Below are positions 20,813 through 34,200 of a stretch of DNA of 64,000 bases, one piece after another (the stretch's first letter is position 1; the number at the start of each line of letters is the position of its first letter). The notes beneath the pieces were generated by a model, which was not told the DNA's origin, ran no database searches, and saw nothing but the letters and a program-made list of their open reading frames with translations. The DNA lies in the NCBI RefSeq assembly GCF_036417845.1, contig NC_089981.1:84051268-84115267 (forward strand), written 5' to 3'. The position numbers and the translations under genes were made by a program. This DNA is from Apteryx mantelli (taxonomy: Eukaryota > Chordata > Aves > Apterygiformes > Apterygidae).

Positions 20813-21740
20813 TTTTGGACTAACATTTTACAGGTAGTTCTGCTTACAAATTTGCAACGACGACGAACAGCAAACCATCCGGAAAAAAAAAAAAAAAAAA
20901 AAAAGGGACGCTGGCTGCTAAGAGACGGAAGTTTCTTGGCGGTGCTGCTCCTGGGTGTCCGCTAAAAAAAAAAAAAAAAATTTGAAAATAAACCAAAACA
21001 AACAAACAAACAAAAAAAGACGGGCGCAGCTGGACGCCCCGGGAAGCGAGCGGGGTCGCCCACCGCCCTCGGTGGGTTTGGTCGCAGCCCCTCGTGCACC
21101 GAGCGACCTTCAGTCCTGACCGACCTTCAGAGGATACAGTTTGTCCCAGCGAACGGAGAGCGAGGAGCGAAATCGCCACGCAAAAGCTTTCGCTCTTCGG
21201 CTCGGCGCAGAAGCGACCTCTCCCGCTGCCGGGGGCAGGAGGAGGCTTGAGGAGTACAGACGCACCCGCGCGGCGCCAGGGCCACGAGCACGTCCCGGCG
21301 AGCGCGGTCTTGAGCGGGATCGGGGGGTTGCGGTAAGAGAAAAACGAGCGTTTCCCAACAAAACAGCTCGAGAATTATCAAGAGAGCTTACAGTCCAGAA
21401 CTCAGGAATCAGCACAAAAGCACAGATGTTCAAGTTTTTGGAATAAGAACGATAAAAAAAAACAACAACACACAACGGATCGCGTTCACTCTTTTTTTTT
21501 CCTTTTTTTTTTTTCTTTTTTTTGCCGTTAAGGGGCTGGGAGCGCGTGTGAGGCGTTCGCCGGGGCTCGCCGCCCCGCGCGGCCGGGAGAGGAACGGGGG
21601 CTCCTGGGCGCGGAGCCGCCTCGGGCTGCCACCGGCTCTTTCCCACCAGCCCCGACATTGTGCTTGTGCATCGGAGGAACTCGCTTTCCCGACCGAAGGG
21701 AAGGGGAAAAGCTCCCCCGCGGCAGCGAGCCCCGGCTGTG

Positions 21741-21746
<6 letters not shown>

Positions 21747-21781
<35 letters not shown>

Positions 21782-21805
21782 ACACCCACACACACCCACA
21801 CACCC
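21747..21805. repeat. Compound (CA)n microsatellite in the DAAM1 3' UTR
   Basis: An uninterrupted CA run at 21747-21779 is followed by CACACC variants to about 21805. In the DAAM1 mRNA this is a (UG)n tract within about 310 nt of the stop codon. Confidence 0.95.
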
Positions 21806-22055
21806 CGACGCTTGTCTCCAGCCACACAACCATCCCGGCTCTATATATACAGTACGTATGTACACACACACTCATCCACGTGGAGAAAGAGCGTGCCACT
21901 GCTTCAGTTCAAATTACAAGGCAGTATCATAACAATAATAATTAAAAAAAAAAAAAACTAGCCACTTGGAAAAGACTGCTAATCGGGTTTTGTTAAATTT
22001 TTTTTTTTCCTTTTTTTTTTTGCGTGCATGCGTGCGTGCAGGTCCCCGGGAGGGC

Positions 22056-22265
22056 TCAGAAGTTGAGCTTGGTGACGGGTCTCTCGCGGCTGCCGTCCGC
22101 CAGCTGGTTGGCGATGCGCTTGCGGTTGCGCTTCAGCTTGGAGAGGTCCTTGTCGAAGACTTCGCCCGAGCGCAGGGCCGAGACGAGGTCGTCGAACTCG
22201 CCGCCCTCCTCGCCGCTCTCCTTCGCCTTCCGGGCCTTGCGCTCCCGCTCCCGCTGCTCCTTGAG
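22056..22265 (-). CDS. DAAM1: DAAM1 terminal coding exon: DAD
   Basis: A 210-nt exon encoding [20 protein letters not shown], then [40 protein letters not shown] and ERPVTKLNF, then TGA at 22058-22056. This is the Diaphanous autoregulatory domain plus its basic patch. It binds the N-terminal DID and keeps the formin closed until Dishevelled or Rho acts. Confidence 0.98.
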   Translation of the reverse strand, partial: LKEQRERERKARKAKESGEEGGEFDDLVSALRSGEVFDKDLSKLKRNRKRIANQLADGSRERPVTKLNF

Positions 22266-25200
22266 CTGCGCGGGGCCGGGGCGAGAGAAAGGAGAGCTCA
22301 GCGCCGGCCCCGCACCGCGTCTCAAAGCCTTTTCGGGCCTCCTCCCCCCGCAAAGCGGCTTCGAAGTTAAAAAACAAAACTTAAAAAGAATTGAAATGGG
22401 TTCCTCCGCTTACAGCCGGCGGCTAGGCGTTACGCCGCTCTGCGAACGCTCGCTCCAGCAGCAGCGGAGACGGCTCGTCCCACGGCCACCACCCAAAATC
22501 CCGGCCCGTGGTCTGGAGCGGGTCTTGCTCCCGGCTGCCAGAGAGGGGTAGGGACAGCTCGGCCGAGACAGGCTCTGAGGTCCCCTGCCCTGAAATGAGT
22601 GTGCCAGCACACGTGGCTAACCTCTGGCTTGGACACGGAGAAGACGGGGCTACTTCTGCACGGGAAGAGTCCAAGACCGCAGACTGAAGCGTTCCAGCTT
22701 TGCGCTCTCTCTCGCCCCTCCACACAAGGCACCCGTGGAGGAAACACCTCGGGGCAGGGCACGGGGTAAGTACCGTCACCTTGTCACAGCTAGGTGTGAG
22801 CTGCCGAAGGGTCTCCTGAGGAGACCCACGGATGTACCAAGGGAGCACTAGAAGCCTGACGAAGAGCTGCAAGAGCTCCTCTTCGACGCAGCCCAGCCTT
22901 TTAGCGACCAGATCACGCCACCTCCCGAGTCATTAGTTAATGAAGTAAGCAATCCAGGAGGGAAAGGCGGTGGGTCTATGGGCGCAGAAGCACTTTGTCT
23001 GGCCTTCGCCGCTCCCTGGCCACCCAGGCCAACGGGAGCTATGGGGGACAGCGGGGCACGGTTGCCTTCTTCAGGCCTCCCCAGACAGTCTCGCCCATCG
23101 AGCGTCCCCAGGACAGGCAGGCCAGCCCTGCCGGTGCCCCGGTCCCTCTCACCTGTGCCTCCATGCGTGCCCGGCGCTCCTCCTCCTCCTTCCTCCTCCT
23201 CATGTTTTCGTTCTCCTGCTTGGCCTCGGTCACAGCTTGAAGGAACTGATCGAAGATGCCGAAGAACTCGTCTGGCTGCATTTTGTCTGTGTCTTCTCCA
23301 AAGTGCTTCACGGCCTTGGAAAACTGGGAGAGAGCAGACGGGAGTCTGTTAGTCTAAGGAGACATCCACTGCACCGGTAAAATCCTTCATGGAAAGTGTT
23401 TGACCTCACAGACAGGAGAGAAACACTTTAAGTGATACGGTGGGGAGCAGAGTTAAAAACAGGGGTATGAGTAATCAAGCCTTGACTTAGACTTGAAATA
23501 AATCATCTCGCATTTTACCTTCTGTGCGTCAGACAGCTACCCTATCAGAGCCTACCTGGAGAGTTCCCAGAACCACTCTTTTAAAACATCCTCCTTTAAA
23601 ATCACATGCAAAGCTTCACACCTCTGGTTCTGCTTAGTGTCCCATAGTCCCTAACTCAATTTTATTAACTAAGCAGTAGTAAAAACAAGGAAGCAAAATA
23701 TTGTGGGACCGAAGACTGAAGACATAAAACTAATAGTAAACACGGCAGGGGAAGGGAAACTCGCACTTTTAAGTTCTCTTTGAAGTATTTTTGGGGTATT
23801 ATTTATCATTGCCACATGCTCTGATATTGAAACCAAATGTGTTGGTGAAACTTCTAAAAGATGTTTTCTGCCTGGGCGCAGAAACTGGGTAGGGAAGTAG
23901 GAAGTTTTCCGGCCTTCCATGCTGTTCACAAACTATTAACCTAAGTGATTTGAATAAAGCTGTAGCAAAGGTCAGGACAGGACATCCACTATCTGCCAAT
24001 GCATCAGTGTCCCCAAGGAGCCCACAAGTCGTCCTTTGGGCTTAATTCCTTTGTTCTCATTTACAGTCTGAAGGAGACTCTTTGTGCATAGAGAGTTTGT
24101 TAAAATTGTGAGGGTGTGTTCTTGAGATACACAAGCTTAAAAAAAGGAAAAACAAAATCAAAGCACAAATTTATTAGTTGCTTTGATTTTGCTCTGTTGA
24201 CTGAGAAGAAAATTTTTAAAGCCTGCTTGTTTGATTTAGCTTTATTTTTGGAGGTGTCTTAGGCTCTTTAAAATACCTTTAGGCTATATTTTTCTTTGAT
24301 TGTTTTAAGAGATTTAGCACTTCAAGATGCAGAGAGGAACTTGAAAGGTGACACAATATCAACCATAATCAGGGTCATTCTCGTTGATTTTCATTAAGAT
24401 ATTGGCTTCTCTGCCATGTTTCTGGTGTGGGGAAAGGTTGAAAATTTTATCCTCATGAAATATAAAGTTTACAAGATAATGATGTTTCTGTTTTCCTAAG
24501 AAATAATGATAAAGCGATTGGAATTGGACATGTTTAAAAAGCAAAGAGCAAATGACTGGTGCATCCTATCTGCTAACCACTGGAACAACTGTGCATTTGC
24601 TTTAAAGTAGGCTTTGATGGGCTCTGGGGACCACAACCAGACCTTCTCCTCCAGATCTGCTAAGTCAACCGAAGACGGTATAGTTTACATGCACTTGTCA
24701 CCACCTCCAGCAATCCTAACTCACTGCTGGCAAGATCCACCAGGTTGGCATCAACAGTTTAAAATGGTGGCCTGGTTTAGCCATGGCCTCAGGAGAGCAG
24801 TGGTCACTTGTAATGCTCAAGCACTGGAGGATGGTCTGAAGGACAGTGCTACGTGGACATTGATGCAACTAGGGAGGAGGAGGGGCTGCCACTTGATAAC
24901 TTCTGTCTTTGGAGAGATGGGTCATTCAGTGGGACAAGCACAGGACCTCTAAAAGGCTCTTTGTTGGAATATCTCTCTGCCATTTCAATCAAGAGTAAAG
25001 ACTATGTTGGAGGACAGTTCTTGGAGGACATGGAAACTAGCTGTGTGCACCTTTGTTGAAGGAGGGGAAGCAAAGGGTACTCAGGAATCACAGGAGGTGT
25101 TAGCCAGCGGCCTCCTCTTTGCCAAGACTTAAGCCAGCCTGTTGAGGACACAGAAGATGATGCGGCAAGAGTCATTGCACATATTTCTTGGTGACTGCAA

Positions 25201-28200
25201 AGCCCTCACCAAGGTGCAAGCCAACCCATTACTCTGGGGAAGGTGAACATTTTAAGTAGGTTTTCTTAGCAGGTCTGAAGTTGGCCTCAATTCATGTCAC
25301 TAAGCTCCTCTCCTCCTTCTCTAGAGAGAAGAGCCAGGCAAGTCTCAGATGTGCTGGTTACGTGTCAGTTGTTATTTTGCCCTATAGAAGTGAGGCAGTT
25401 CAGGTGGCCAGGGTTGTCTCTCTGATGTAGACCTCTGTGTAACCACACGCCCTGCTTGAAGACCAAGTTGAATTTTTAGCTCCTCTTCCATCAACACTAG
25501 ACAGGGCAGTCCACTTTCTTGCCACCTGCAGCCTTCATTGGCTCAGATGCCACCTACTGCATTTCTAACTCTAAAACTATGAAAATTAGTTTATTTCCAT
25601 TTTACAATACAGGGAGCAAAGTCAGCCCTCTAGTTTTGAGTGAATGCTCTTCACCAAAACTCAGATCCTCACAAATGAGCTACTGTCTCTTCCCCTGACT
25701 AAAACAACTCTCCCAAGGCTAGCCCCTGCCTTGCAGCTCCTCACAGCACATCTTATGTCCCAGAAGCAGTTTGCTGGCCTCATCTGTGATCCCCTGGCAT
25801 GCTGGACTGTGGAGCAGAAAAAAGGCCCTGGGTGCAGATAGGGATGTACCACCCGCCCACCACCCACACGCTCAGAAGAAACCGTGAAGAACATCCCAGA
25901 GCCTTTCTCTTGTCAGGGTCTCAGTAGGATGCTCGCCATGCCTCACACATGCGTGATCTCATGGGGGAGAGACATTTGAGATGTTAACACACAACACATG
26001 CTCTGTGAATGGCAGGACAGTTCCTCCCCTATCACTTGGAGGAAAGGCTGAAATGCTACCGGGATCTCAATGACACCAGTGACCTTACCAGCTCTTTTGC
26101 TTCCATCAGAAGATCTTCCACGTCTGAGAAGCTGAAGCTGGCTAATGTGATGAACTGGCTGACGACAGACACAAACTTGTCTCCTGCCTGCTGAACCTGA
26201 GATTTCTGGAAGTCCAGCTCCTTCAGGAAAAAAAATGTGCATCTGGTGAGGCTCTGGCTGATTAGGGACACAAACATGCAGAACCAGGAACAAGCCCTGA
26301 AGCTCTTCAGTTACAGACCAAGACGTTTTGGTTATAGGGCACTATTCCCCAGTCACACCAAATGGCACGGTGAAACCCCAGGACTTCGGGACTGTTGCTC
26401 TCTCCCCTTCATTTCTGTAGCATCCTTCCTGCAGCCTCCAGTTGTGTGCCTATGTTAGGTGCCACGGATACCGGCTGCACCGCACCACTGCTCCCTCCTG
26501 ACACACGAGACCACAGAACACCCCATTTTAGATTATCATGGCTACACTGTGCTTTTGAGGCCAAAACCTGATGGAGTGCTCAAGGTAGCAGGCACTACTT
26601 AGCAAGACAGGGAGTCCTTCAGGATACCTTCACCATTTCTTCAGCGCTCCAGCCGAGTTTGAGAAGCGGTCCCCAGCCCGAGCACCCAGCCGTGTGCAGG
26701 TTTAGAGTCAAAGAGAGACCTCGCTGCACTTTAAAGGTCCTGCTCCACAGGCACAATCACCAGGCTTACTCAGCCTCCCCTGGTGAACCAGATATAAATC
26801 ATGCACATGCCTAACCAACTTACAGCAACTTCCATCCCCAAACAGCCCTAAGAGGACAGACGCACGTGCAGGGCAGGAAGGAAAGACAAAGAGAGCTCCA
26901 GGAAATGCGATAAAAGCAGCTTTGCTAGGAGCTCCCTGTCCTGCCTCCCTAAGGAGGGACGCCACGGTGCTCGGAGTCTGAGTGGACTAGTAAAGGAATA
27001 AATAATACTTACAGTCTCCACGGCTCTCAGTCCGCTCCGCAGAGTGTTTATTTCTTTCTCCAGCTCGGTCATGCTGTTAGAAATGGCAGGATGTTAATTT
27101 TCAGCCTTTCCTAGCAAATTTTACAGCTCTCTAATCAATTTGACCACGTTCTTCCTTTAAAAAGATCCAAGCGCTCCACACATTGCTTCCCGTTCACAGA
27201 TTAGTGTCTCTCAAGCAGCAAATTGTGCTGACGGTCTCTGAGCTAGGACACCAGCCTATCGGATAGGGGTTACGGTTGCTTGTTTTAAAGCGAAGCACTT
27301 TTGTTTATTTTTAATCTAAGGGACTATGTTAAAAAATCTCAGAGCAGATACTGAGCACGCAGCAAGGCATGCGTTGATGGGACTGGGGAGAAGGGGTCCT
27401 CCTCATTCCTCCCCTTGGCAAATGGCAAGGCAGCAAGAGCAGCTGACCAAGGGCAGCTCCAGCAGCTGCAATCACAGGAACGACACGGGAACAGGAAGAC
27501 TTCGTTGGCTCAGCAGCCTCAAGACCTCTCCAAACAAAATGAGAGCTCAGGAGAAGGCTTTGCAGGGCACAGCTCTTTCTTCCCCTCTCAAGCGTGGGCA
27601 GACGATGGGCTTTTTGCCCCATTGCACAGCAGACAATCTTCAGGGATGCCGTATCAAGCATCCTTCCTCCCCTATGGACTGCAGCAGCAGACCCGAACAG
27701 CAGGGTTTTCATAAAGGGAGACAAATCAAACACAAATAAATAAAAATAAATCGCAATGGCAGGCACTGACTTTCTTTACGTGGGGCCTCAGCCCCCAACC
27801 AGCTCTGAGTTCAAGAGCTTTTGGGTTTCTGTCACCAGAACTGACAGGAGCTTTCTGACAAAGACTTGATGACAACGGGCTTGACACGCTTCCAGGAGTA
27901 TCTGCCCATGCGTTGGGGTCCCTGGAAACGGTGATGTCCAGTCATGGGGCAAGCGCTCCTGGCAAGTCTAGCCTGGAAAAAGGAAGTTTTGGGAGCCCTC
28001 TGCTCCAGCGCAGTGAAGAGCTGCAGTTCATTACTAGCGGTGGGACTGACACAAGCAGCAATCTTGCTTAACAGCTGCAGGGCTGTGGGAATCTAGGTTT
28101 TCCAGCGATTTAGAAACTTTCTGGTTTTGCTCTAGACTGGACCAAGCCCAGCCATTACACACGGTGTCCAATTTAGAGGAAAATGACAGAGTTTAGAAAA

Positions 28201-31200
28201 CCCTCTACCAGACATTGTCTTATGTGTATTTGCACAGCAGCTGCAGGTACACATATATAAGGGCGAGTGAGCGAGCGTGCCCAGGCGAGGGGCTGCACAC
28301 TGCGCCCTCCTTTCCACCCACACGCAACAGTTTCCTCAACTGATGCCTAAGGATGCAGTAGCCACATGCTCCTCCTTGCAGGCAAAGTTTTGTCCACATA
28401 TTTTGTATAATTCCCGTGATACTAACACAAGCTGCAAATTATGCTACGCTTTAAACAACGCGACACTTGCCACCCAAAATGCTTTGTACGTTACAGGTCT
28501 TCAACAGGGAATCTACCCTTTGGTACAAAAGGACTTTGAAACTTAAAAGACCCGCAAGCCATCATAAATTCCATGCGTATTTGTTATCCCATCTTTAAAA
28601 ATCTACACTTTAAAGCCCTTTTCATGTTCACGGATTGTCCGCCCTCAATCGCATGCCTACTGATTTCAGAAATGGATAGTCTTTGACTCACTGTCACACG
28701 TTCAGACCCCCAAAGCAACAAAGCACGTAAGCACATGCCGAACTTTCAAACCCAAATAGAGCCTCATTGATTTCAGAGGGACTTAAGCGCATACTTGAGG
28801 GCTTTGCAGAGCAACAGCAGACTCCTCACGCACTTAAAGCCAAGCATGTGTTTAAGGGCTTTGCCGAACCAGGGCCTCAGCCTGCAAAGAGGGCGCATCA
28901 GCCCACTCTAACAGGTTGGAGCGAAGCACGCAGGATTTAACAAGAAATGGGGCAGGTTTTCAAAGGGGAAAGCAAGCGGTTCAGGCTGGTGGCTAAGCAA
29001 GCACCAGGCAGGACACCCAGGTGAGTAGCTCCGTGGCGCCGGTGTCCCGCGGGCTGCCTGCGCTCCTGGAAAGCTGCGCGCGCAGCACGACAGAGCCTCC
29101 CCGTCGCACTCACAGACGCACAGCTGATCTGTGTCTGCAACCACACCGCAACCGCTTCCCACCAGATTACTTAACGTTCCATTAGAAATTAATTAAATGC
29201 TTTTGCGGTGAGATAGCAACAGGAAGTGGCTGCTCCAGGCAGCTCTCCTCCCTCGCAGTCGGAGGCTTACGACCTTTGCTGCAAGGGCTGAGATTTAAAG
29301 CCACCAGATGATGCTTGTTGCATCGCCAACTTTTGGCTTCTGCCCGGATGGCTGGTTTCTGGCCAGCGCTGGCCTGCAGGCGGGCCGGCAGCACCCAATC
29401 CAGCTGGGCACTGTGCCCTCCGGATGGGAGTGCGAGCATGGGAGTGAAATGCAGGAAAGGAAGAGCGAAGCAAGGCGGGCTCCTTCCACACACGCGAGCG
29501 CTGCTGCATAAACTCCTACTCACTTGACTTTGGCTGCTTGCGGGATGTCTCGCAGCTCTTCGTGAAGGCGGAGAACTTTGGGATATTTCTTTTCAACGAT
29601 AGTGATGAGATAGTGCAAAAGAGTAATGTTCCTAGGAGAGAGGCGAGGTGAGGTTAGGACAGCAGCATCACCGGCTCCCCAGCCCAGCGACAGCCCCAGT
29701 TCAGGGAGCTGGGAGCTGAACCGAGCCTCCTGGTTAAGTCCCAGCCCCGGTAACCAACCACCCTCCGGGATTTCTGCATCGGGAAGCTGCTGCGCTGCCC
29801 TGGGCTGGGGACGTGGGATGCACATCCTCAGCCTTCTGGTAGCCCTCTCCCCCTCGGTGGCCTGCAGACCAAGACAGGGACCCGGGGAGGTGATCAGAAC
29901 ATCTCCGTCCCTTCCTCCATCTCCTCTGCTGAGAGCTGAGGCCTTGCCAGCTCCAGCTCAGCTGGTGGCTATACACGGGGGTCCCCATGGAGAAGAGCCC
30001 CGGGGACCCCTCTGGCAGCACAGCCCCTCTGCCGGCTGGTAGGTCACAGCACGAGGCTCTTTGCTTCTCAAAGGGGGAAAACGCATCCGGAGCATGATTC
30101 TGGCCTGGCCTTGCGCTTGCCCCCATGGTGTAGGTACCGGGAGACATATTTAATAAATTGACCCAACAATTTTATACTGCAAATTCAGACTTTACTCCAG
30201 ATGCACTTCCACAGCCAAAATCCTGCCACGGGCCTGGACAGTCCCCGAAGCAGGGAGCCAAGGCCAGCAAAATGGCTCATGCCACTGCAGGATCGGCCGA
30301 CGTCCCCCCTCTTAGCCGCTGAGAGCAAAGGGGCTCTTCGTGTTCATCACAGCTGATGGGAAACACTTTCTGCTTGCTCCGGCACCAAAATGTGCCTCTC
30401 AAGGGGTGCCATGCTGTCCAAGCACCATATCCACAAAGCCACTGAGGTCCCTCAGGCTCCAGACTTCCTTCCCCAACACTAACGGGAAACATGCGGGGAG
30501 GGAGGCCCCAAAAGGGAGGGTCCCACCTCGGTCTCCCAAACACAGTTCCCACCCCAACCTGAAACAGCCTTTGAGGAGGTACAAGTCCCGATTGCTATTT
30601 AGCAGGCCCAGAAAGGAAAGCCCCTAGCAGTTCCCATGTTAATCTACAGCTCTGGTTCCTTTCAAATCTGTCCTGCTCCAAAAACGTATGCTTGCTTAAC
30701 CAGAAGTGCCAGACGGGGCAGAGAGGGGAAGGCTCTCAGGTACCCACATCCCAAAGGCAGGGACCCCCCGTTCCTTCTCCCAGTGAAAGCAGAACCTGCA
30801 GAAGCCTCCAAGGATGAGGGCAAGGGAGGGCTCACTTGTCAATGCTGGACTTCGTGTCCGCGATCTTGTTCAGGCTGGAGATTTTAAAGCCGAAGGCGTT
30901 TCCCCTCTGGCCTTTGTTCATGTAGTTCCCGAAGGCCAGGACCACTTCCAGCAGCTGCTGCAGGCTGCTGCTCTGAAGCACTGCCTTGGAGCCGGCGCGG
31001 ATCGCTGCAGGGACACAGAGGCGCGGGACGTTACCACCCGCGTGCCACGAGCCCCGGCCACGAGGGCATATGGGTCCCTTTGCCTTGTGGCAACCCTCTC
31101 AGCACCCACCCGGCCAAGGCTGACCGCCAGCTGCCTCCCTCCCGGGATGCCTTTGCAATTTCCACGCAGGCTAGGCTTGCCCTTGCACGGAGAGCGAGCA

Positions 31201-34200
31201 CTGCTTACGAACAACAGGAGATTGCAGAACGCTTTCTGTGCCAGCCCAAAGCCCCTTAGCCAGAGAAGAAAACCAGCAGGAGAGCCAGTCACTTGCCTTC
31301 GACCTTGGGTTTGACTTCTGCAACTCTCTCTGCAAACTTCTTCTTGAAGTAGAGGGACTGCAGCCTTTGCTGGTAATGGTTTATCCTGCCAGGACAAAGA
31401 GAGGTGCAGGCTGAGCGTTGCTTGCTCCAGGCAGAGGGAAGTTGCTCTGCTGTTCACAGCTGTGCTTATAAAGCACACTTGAGCCACACTGACTCAAAAA
31501 TAATGACCACCTTTCTCTCTGAAACTACGCTGGGGTGGAAAAAAAAACGGCAACTTAAATCGCAACCTTTTAGGGGCTCATCCAGGTGGGTTCTTAAGCA
31601 CATGCTTAAGTCTATCCTTAATTCAGGAGGTTCAAAAAGTACATATTTATGCCCCACCACAATCAACAAACAGTCCATTTAAGAACACTCCTGAGTAGAG
31701 ATGCTGATCAGATCTGGGCTCCCAATGGTTTTGCAATGGGCTATGGCTGGATGCAGACACACCGGCTCCCAGCACGGATGAAATTGGACCTTCAGATGCT
31801 CAAAATGATCACCTGCACCCACCTGAGTGGAAGAACCAGCAACACATCCCAGTCCAAGCCTTTACTGGGCAAGCTAGGCACTGCTCTGTTCACGCTGATC
31901 ATATTTAGGCTAAGCAAGATCTCAATTATGAGCAAATGGCAGTCTGATTTGAGTTATTTGGACCAGGACCCACAGGAGACGTGCTCACAGACAACAAGGC
32001 CACAGGCTACACTCATGTTGTATTAATCAGAGATGACAAACACATCATGCTCAGTTACAGGCCACAGGGCAAATTAAAAAGCTAGGCCTGAAATCAGGGG
32101 AAATACTTGCATCAGCATGTTGTGCTTTCCAAAAGATGAAGGCACGAGAACAACATTTGGGCAAGAGACTGTGAAGAAGAAAGGTGACCTGAAACAGGAA
32201 AGCTAATTCTGAACGCCTTCCAGCCCTGAGGGCTCAGGTCTGAACTTCACAGCTCCATCCTACCTGCCTTTGACATTCAGCAACTACACCATGCATGTTA
32301 TTGATTGGTGTGTTTTTCAGGGAGAACAGGAGCAGTTCTATTTTTGACCTCCTGGAATGATCTTGGATTGTAAAACTTACTGACTTTACAACAAAGTAAC
32401 TTGCTCAAAGTTCAGCTAAGAAATTCCTCATAGTAAAAATTCAGAGAGTTCAATATTCAATTGGATTTGAATAGGGAGCTTCAAGATTTTAAACCAGCAC
32501 CTCTGGAGGATGTGCATGCAAAAGATAAGGCTATCCATCCCTCAAGACCTCTAAGCCTTAAATGATTGCTAACAGGATCAGGAAGAAATGACATTTCCTT
32601 TCCGTCTCGTATATTCTCGGGAGCCTTAGGGACAAGTCATTGCTGGAGGTCAGGAGTTGGACTCAGTGGTCTGAACAGCTACATGGCTGCTCACGGCAAA
32701 ATTTACATCCATCAACTTTGAGTATTCATTAGGATATATTAGCACTGGGAGAAAAGGAACATTGCTGTGAAACTGCTATCATTCAAACAGCACTTTCCGC
32801 CTGGGCCACGACGCAGGTGATGCAGTCTTTTGCAGAGAGCCTGGGCCAGAATGAGACTTCTTTTCCAAACGAGAGGGTAGGCGTGCTGGGAGAGCCCCTT
32901 GGGAACCGCTCACACTCCAAGAGCAGAGATGCCACTCCCCAGGTGAGCTCAGCTCTGTGCAAGGTGGTGCCCCCTGCTTGCTTGATGATCTCCAAAAAAG
33001 CCCAGCCCTGGGTGTTCCCGACACCTCTCTCAAGAGGATTGCAGCAGTTCCTCCCCTGACACCCAGCTGGGTCCATTCCTGCTCCATCCTGCTGCTGCTC
33101 ACCTGGGTACACAACACTGATTTTGAGTGCACAGCGTCACCAGTGATCCTTATGGGTGGGAGCACCTCACCTTCTCTCACATCAGTTGGGCCCATATGTT
33201 TCATGACATGCAAAACATGAAGTATGGCACGTTTTCAGCCCAGACTTCATGAAGCAGTAGCCTCACGATCAGCCTGCTCAACTGTTGCAGGCCATGCGCG
33301 CAGCACTGGCCGAAATGCCGCGTCTCGCACGAGCCAGCATACCTGCTCATTTCAAAGAGGAACCGGTCTGCCTTGGCCATGCGGTCCAGCTCGTGCTTAT
33401 GCTCTTCCAGGAGGTCAATGTCACCTTTTTCAGGAACAAATTTCAGGAGCTAAACAAGGGAAAGCAGGTTTGTAGACATGAGATCCATGCACAGTTTCAC
33501 GGGTCCTCATGAGCAAACCAGCGACCTAGCCACCTGAATCCACTACCTTCTCAATACGTACAGAAAATGACTCCAAATCTCCTACAAAAAACAAGTGTGT
33601 TATCACTGTCCCATCACATTAGTGTCTCCGGTTTCTGCCCTGCCCTGCCATCACTCCAGTTTTACAACAGATGTACTACATCTACTCCAAGGAGGTTTCA
33701 ACATCAACCCTGTTAAAGGAGATGAGAGGGACTCTCATTTGCTGCAACTACATATTTGCAGATGGAAGTTTTGTGCAATGCATCCTCCCACTTTTCTGCT
33801 GAGACAGGCTGAAATGGCCTGCCTCAATTTTATGGACAGGCAAGTAAACAGGCAGATAAAAAGCTCCTAAAGGGATTCAAGGGGCTCAAAAATCAGATTC
33901 CTTTCCTGAGGACTGCACAAACACTGAACAAGCTTGGAAAAATGCAATTAAAAAATAAAACCCCACCAAGCGTGAACTGCAAGTTTCAGTCAGGAAACAT
34001 GTAACCGTCACAGCCGAACTGGTGAACCTTGGGGTCGCAGATCCAGCTGCTTTACTGCTTCTCTAACGAGGCACCCAGGCGTGCTTTGGACCCCAAAGGG
34101 ATTGCTCACCCCAAACCCCAGTGCTGCAGAGGCCACAGGGTTTTATGACCCAAGGGTTGGACTGGAGGTGGAAACGGGCCTTTAGACGTCATTTTTCACC

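Larger units (their letters stand above)
19265..22055 (-). other. DAAM1: DAAM1 3' UTR
   Basis: About 2.8 kb of AT-rich sequence follows the DAAM1 stop on the minus strand and runs to a canonical AATAAA (minus strand 19286-19281). It is dense in homopolymers and simple repeats: a (CA)n tract, (TA)15, (ATT)9 and many T-tracts on the plus strand, read in the mRNA as UG, UA and AAU repeats and A-tracts. A second AATAAA (minus strand 20040-20035) could give a shorter isoform. The extent is inferred from the position of the signals. Confidence 0.7.
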
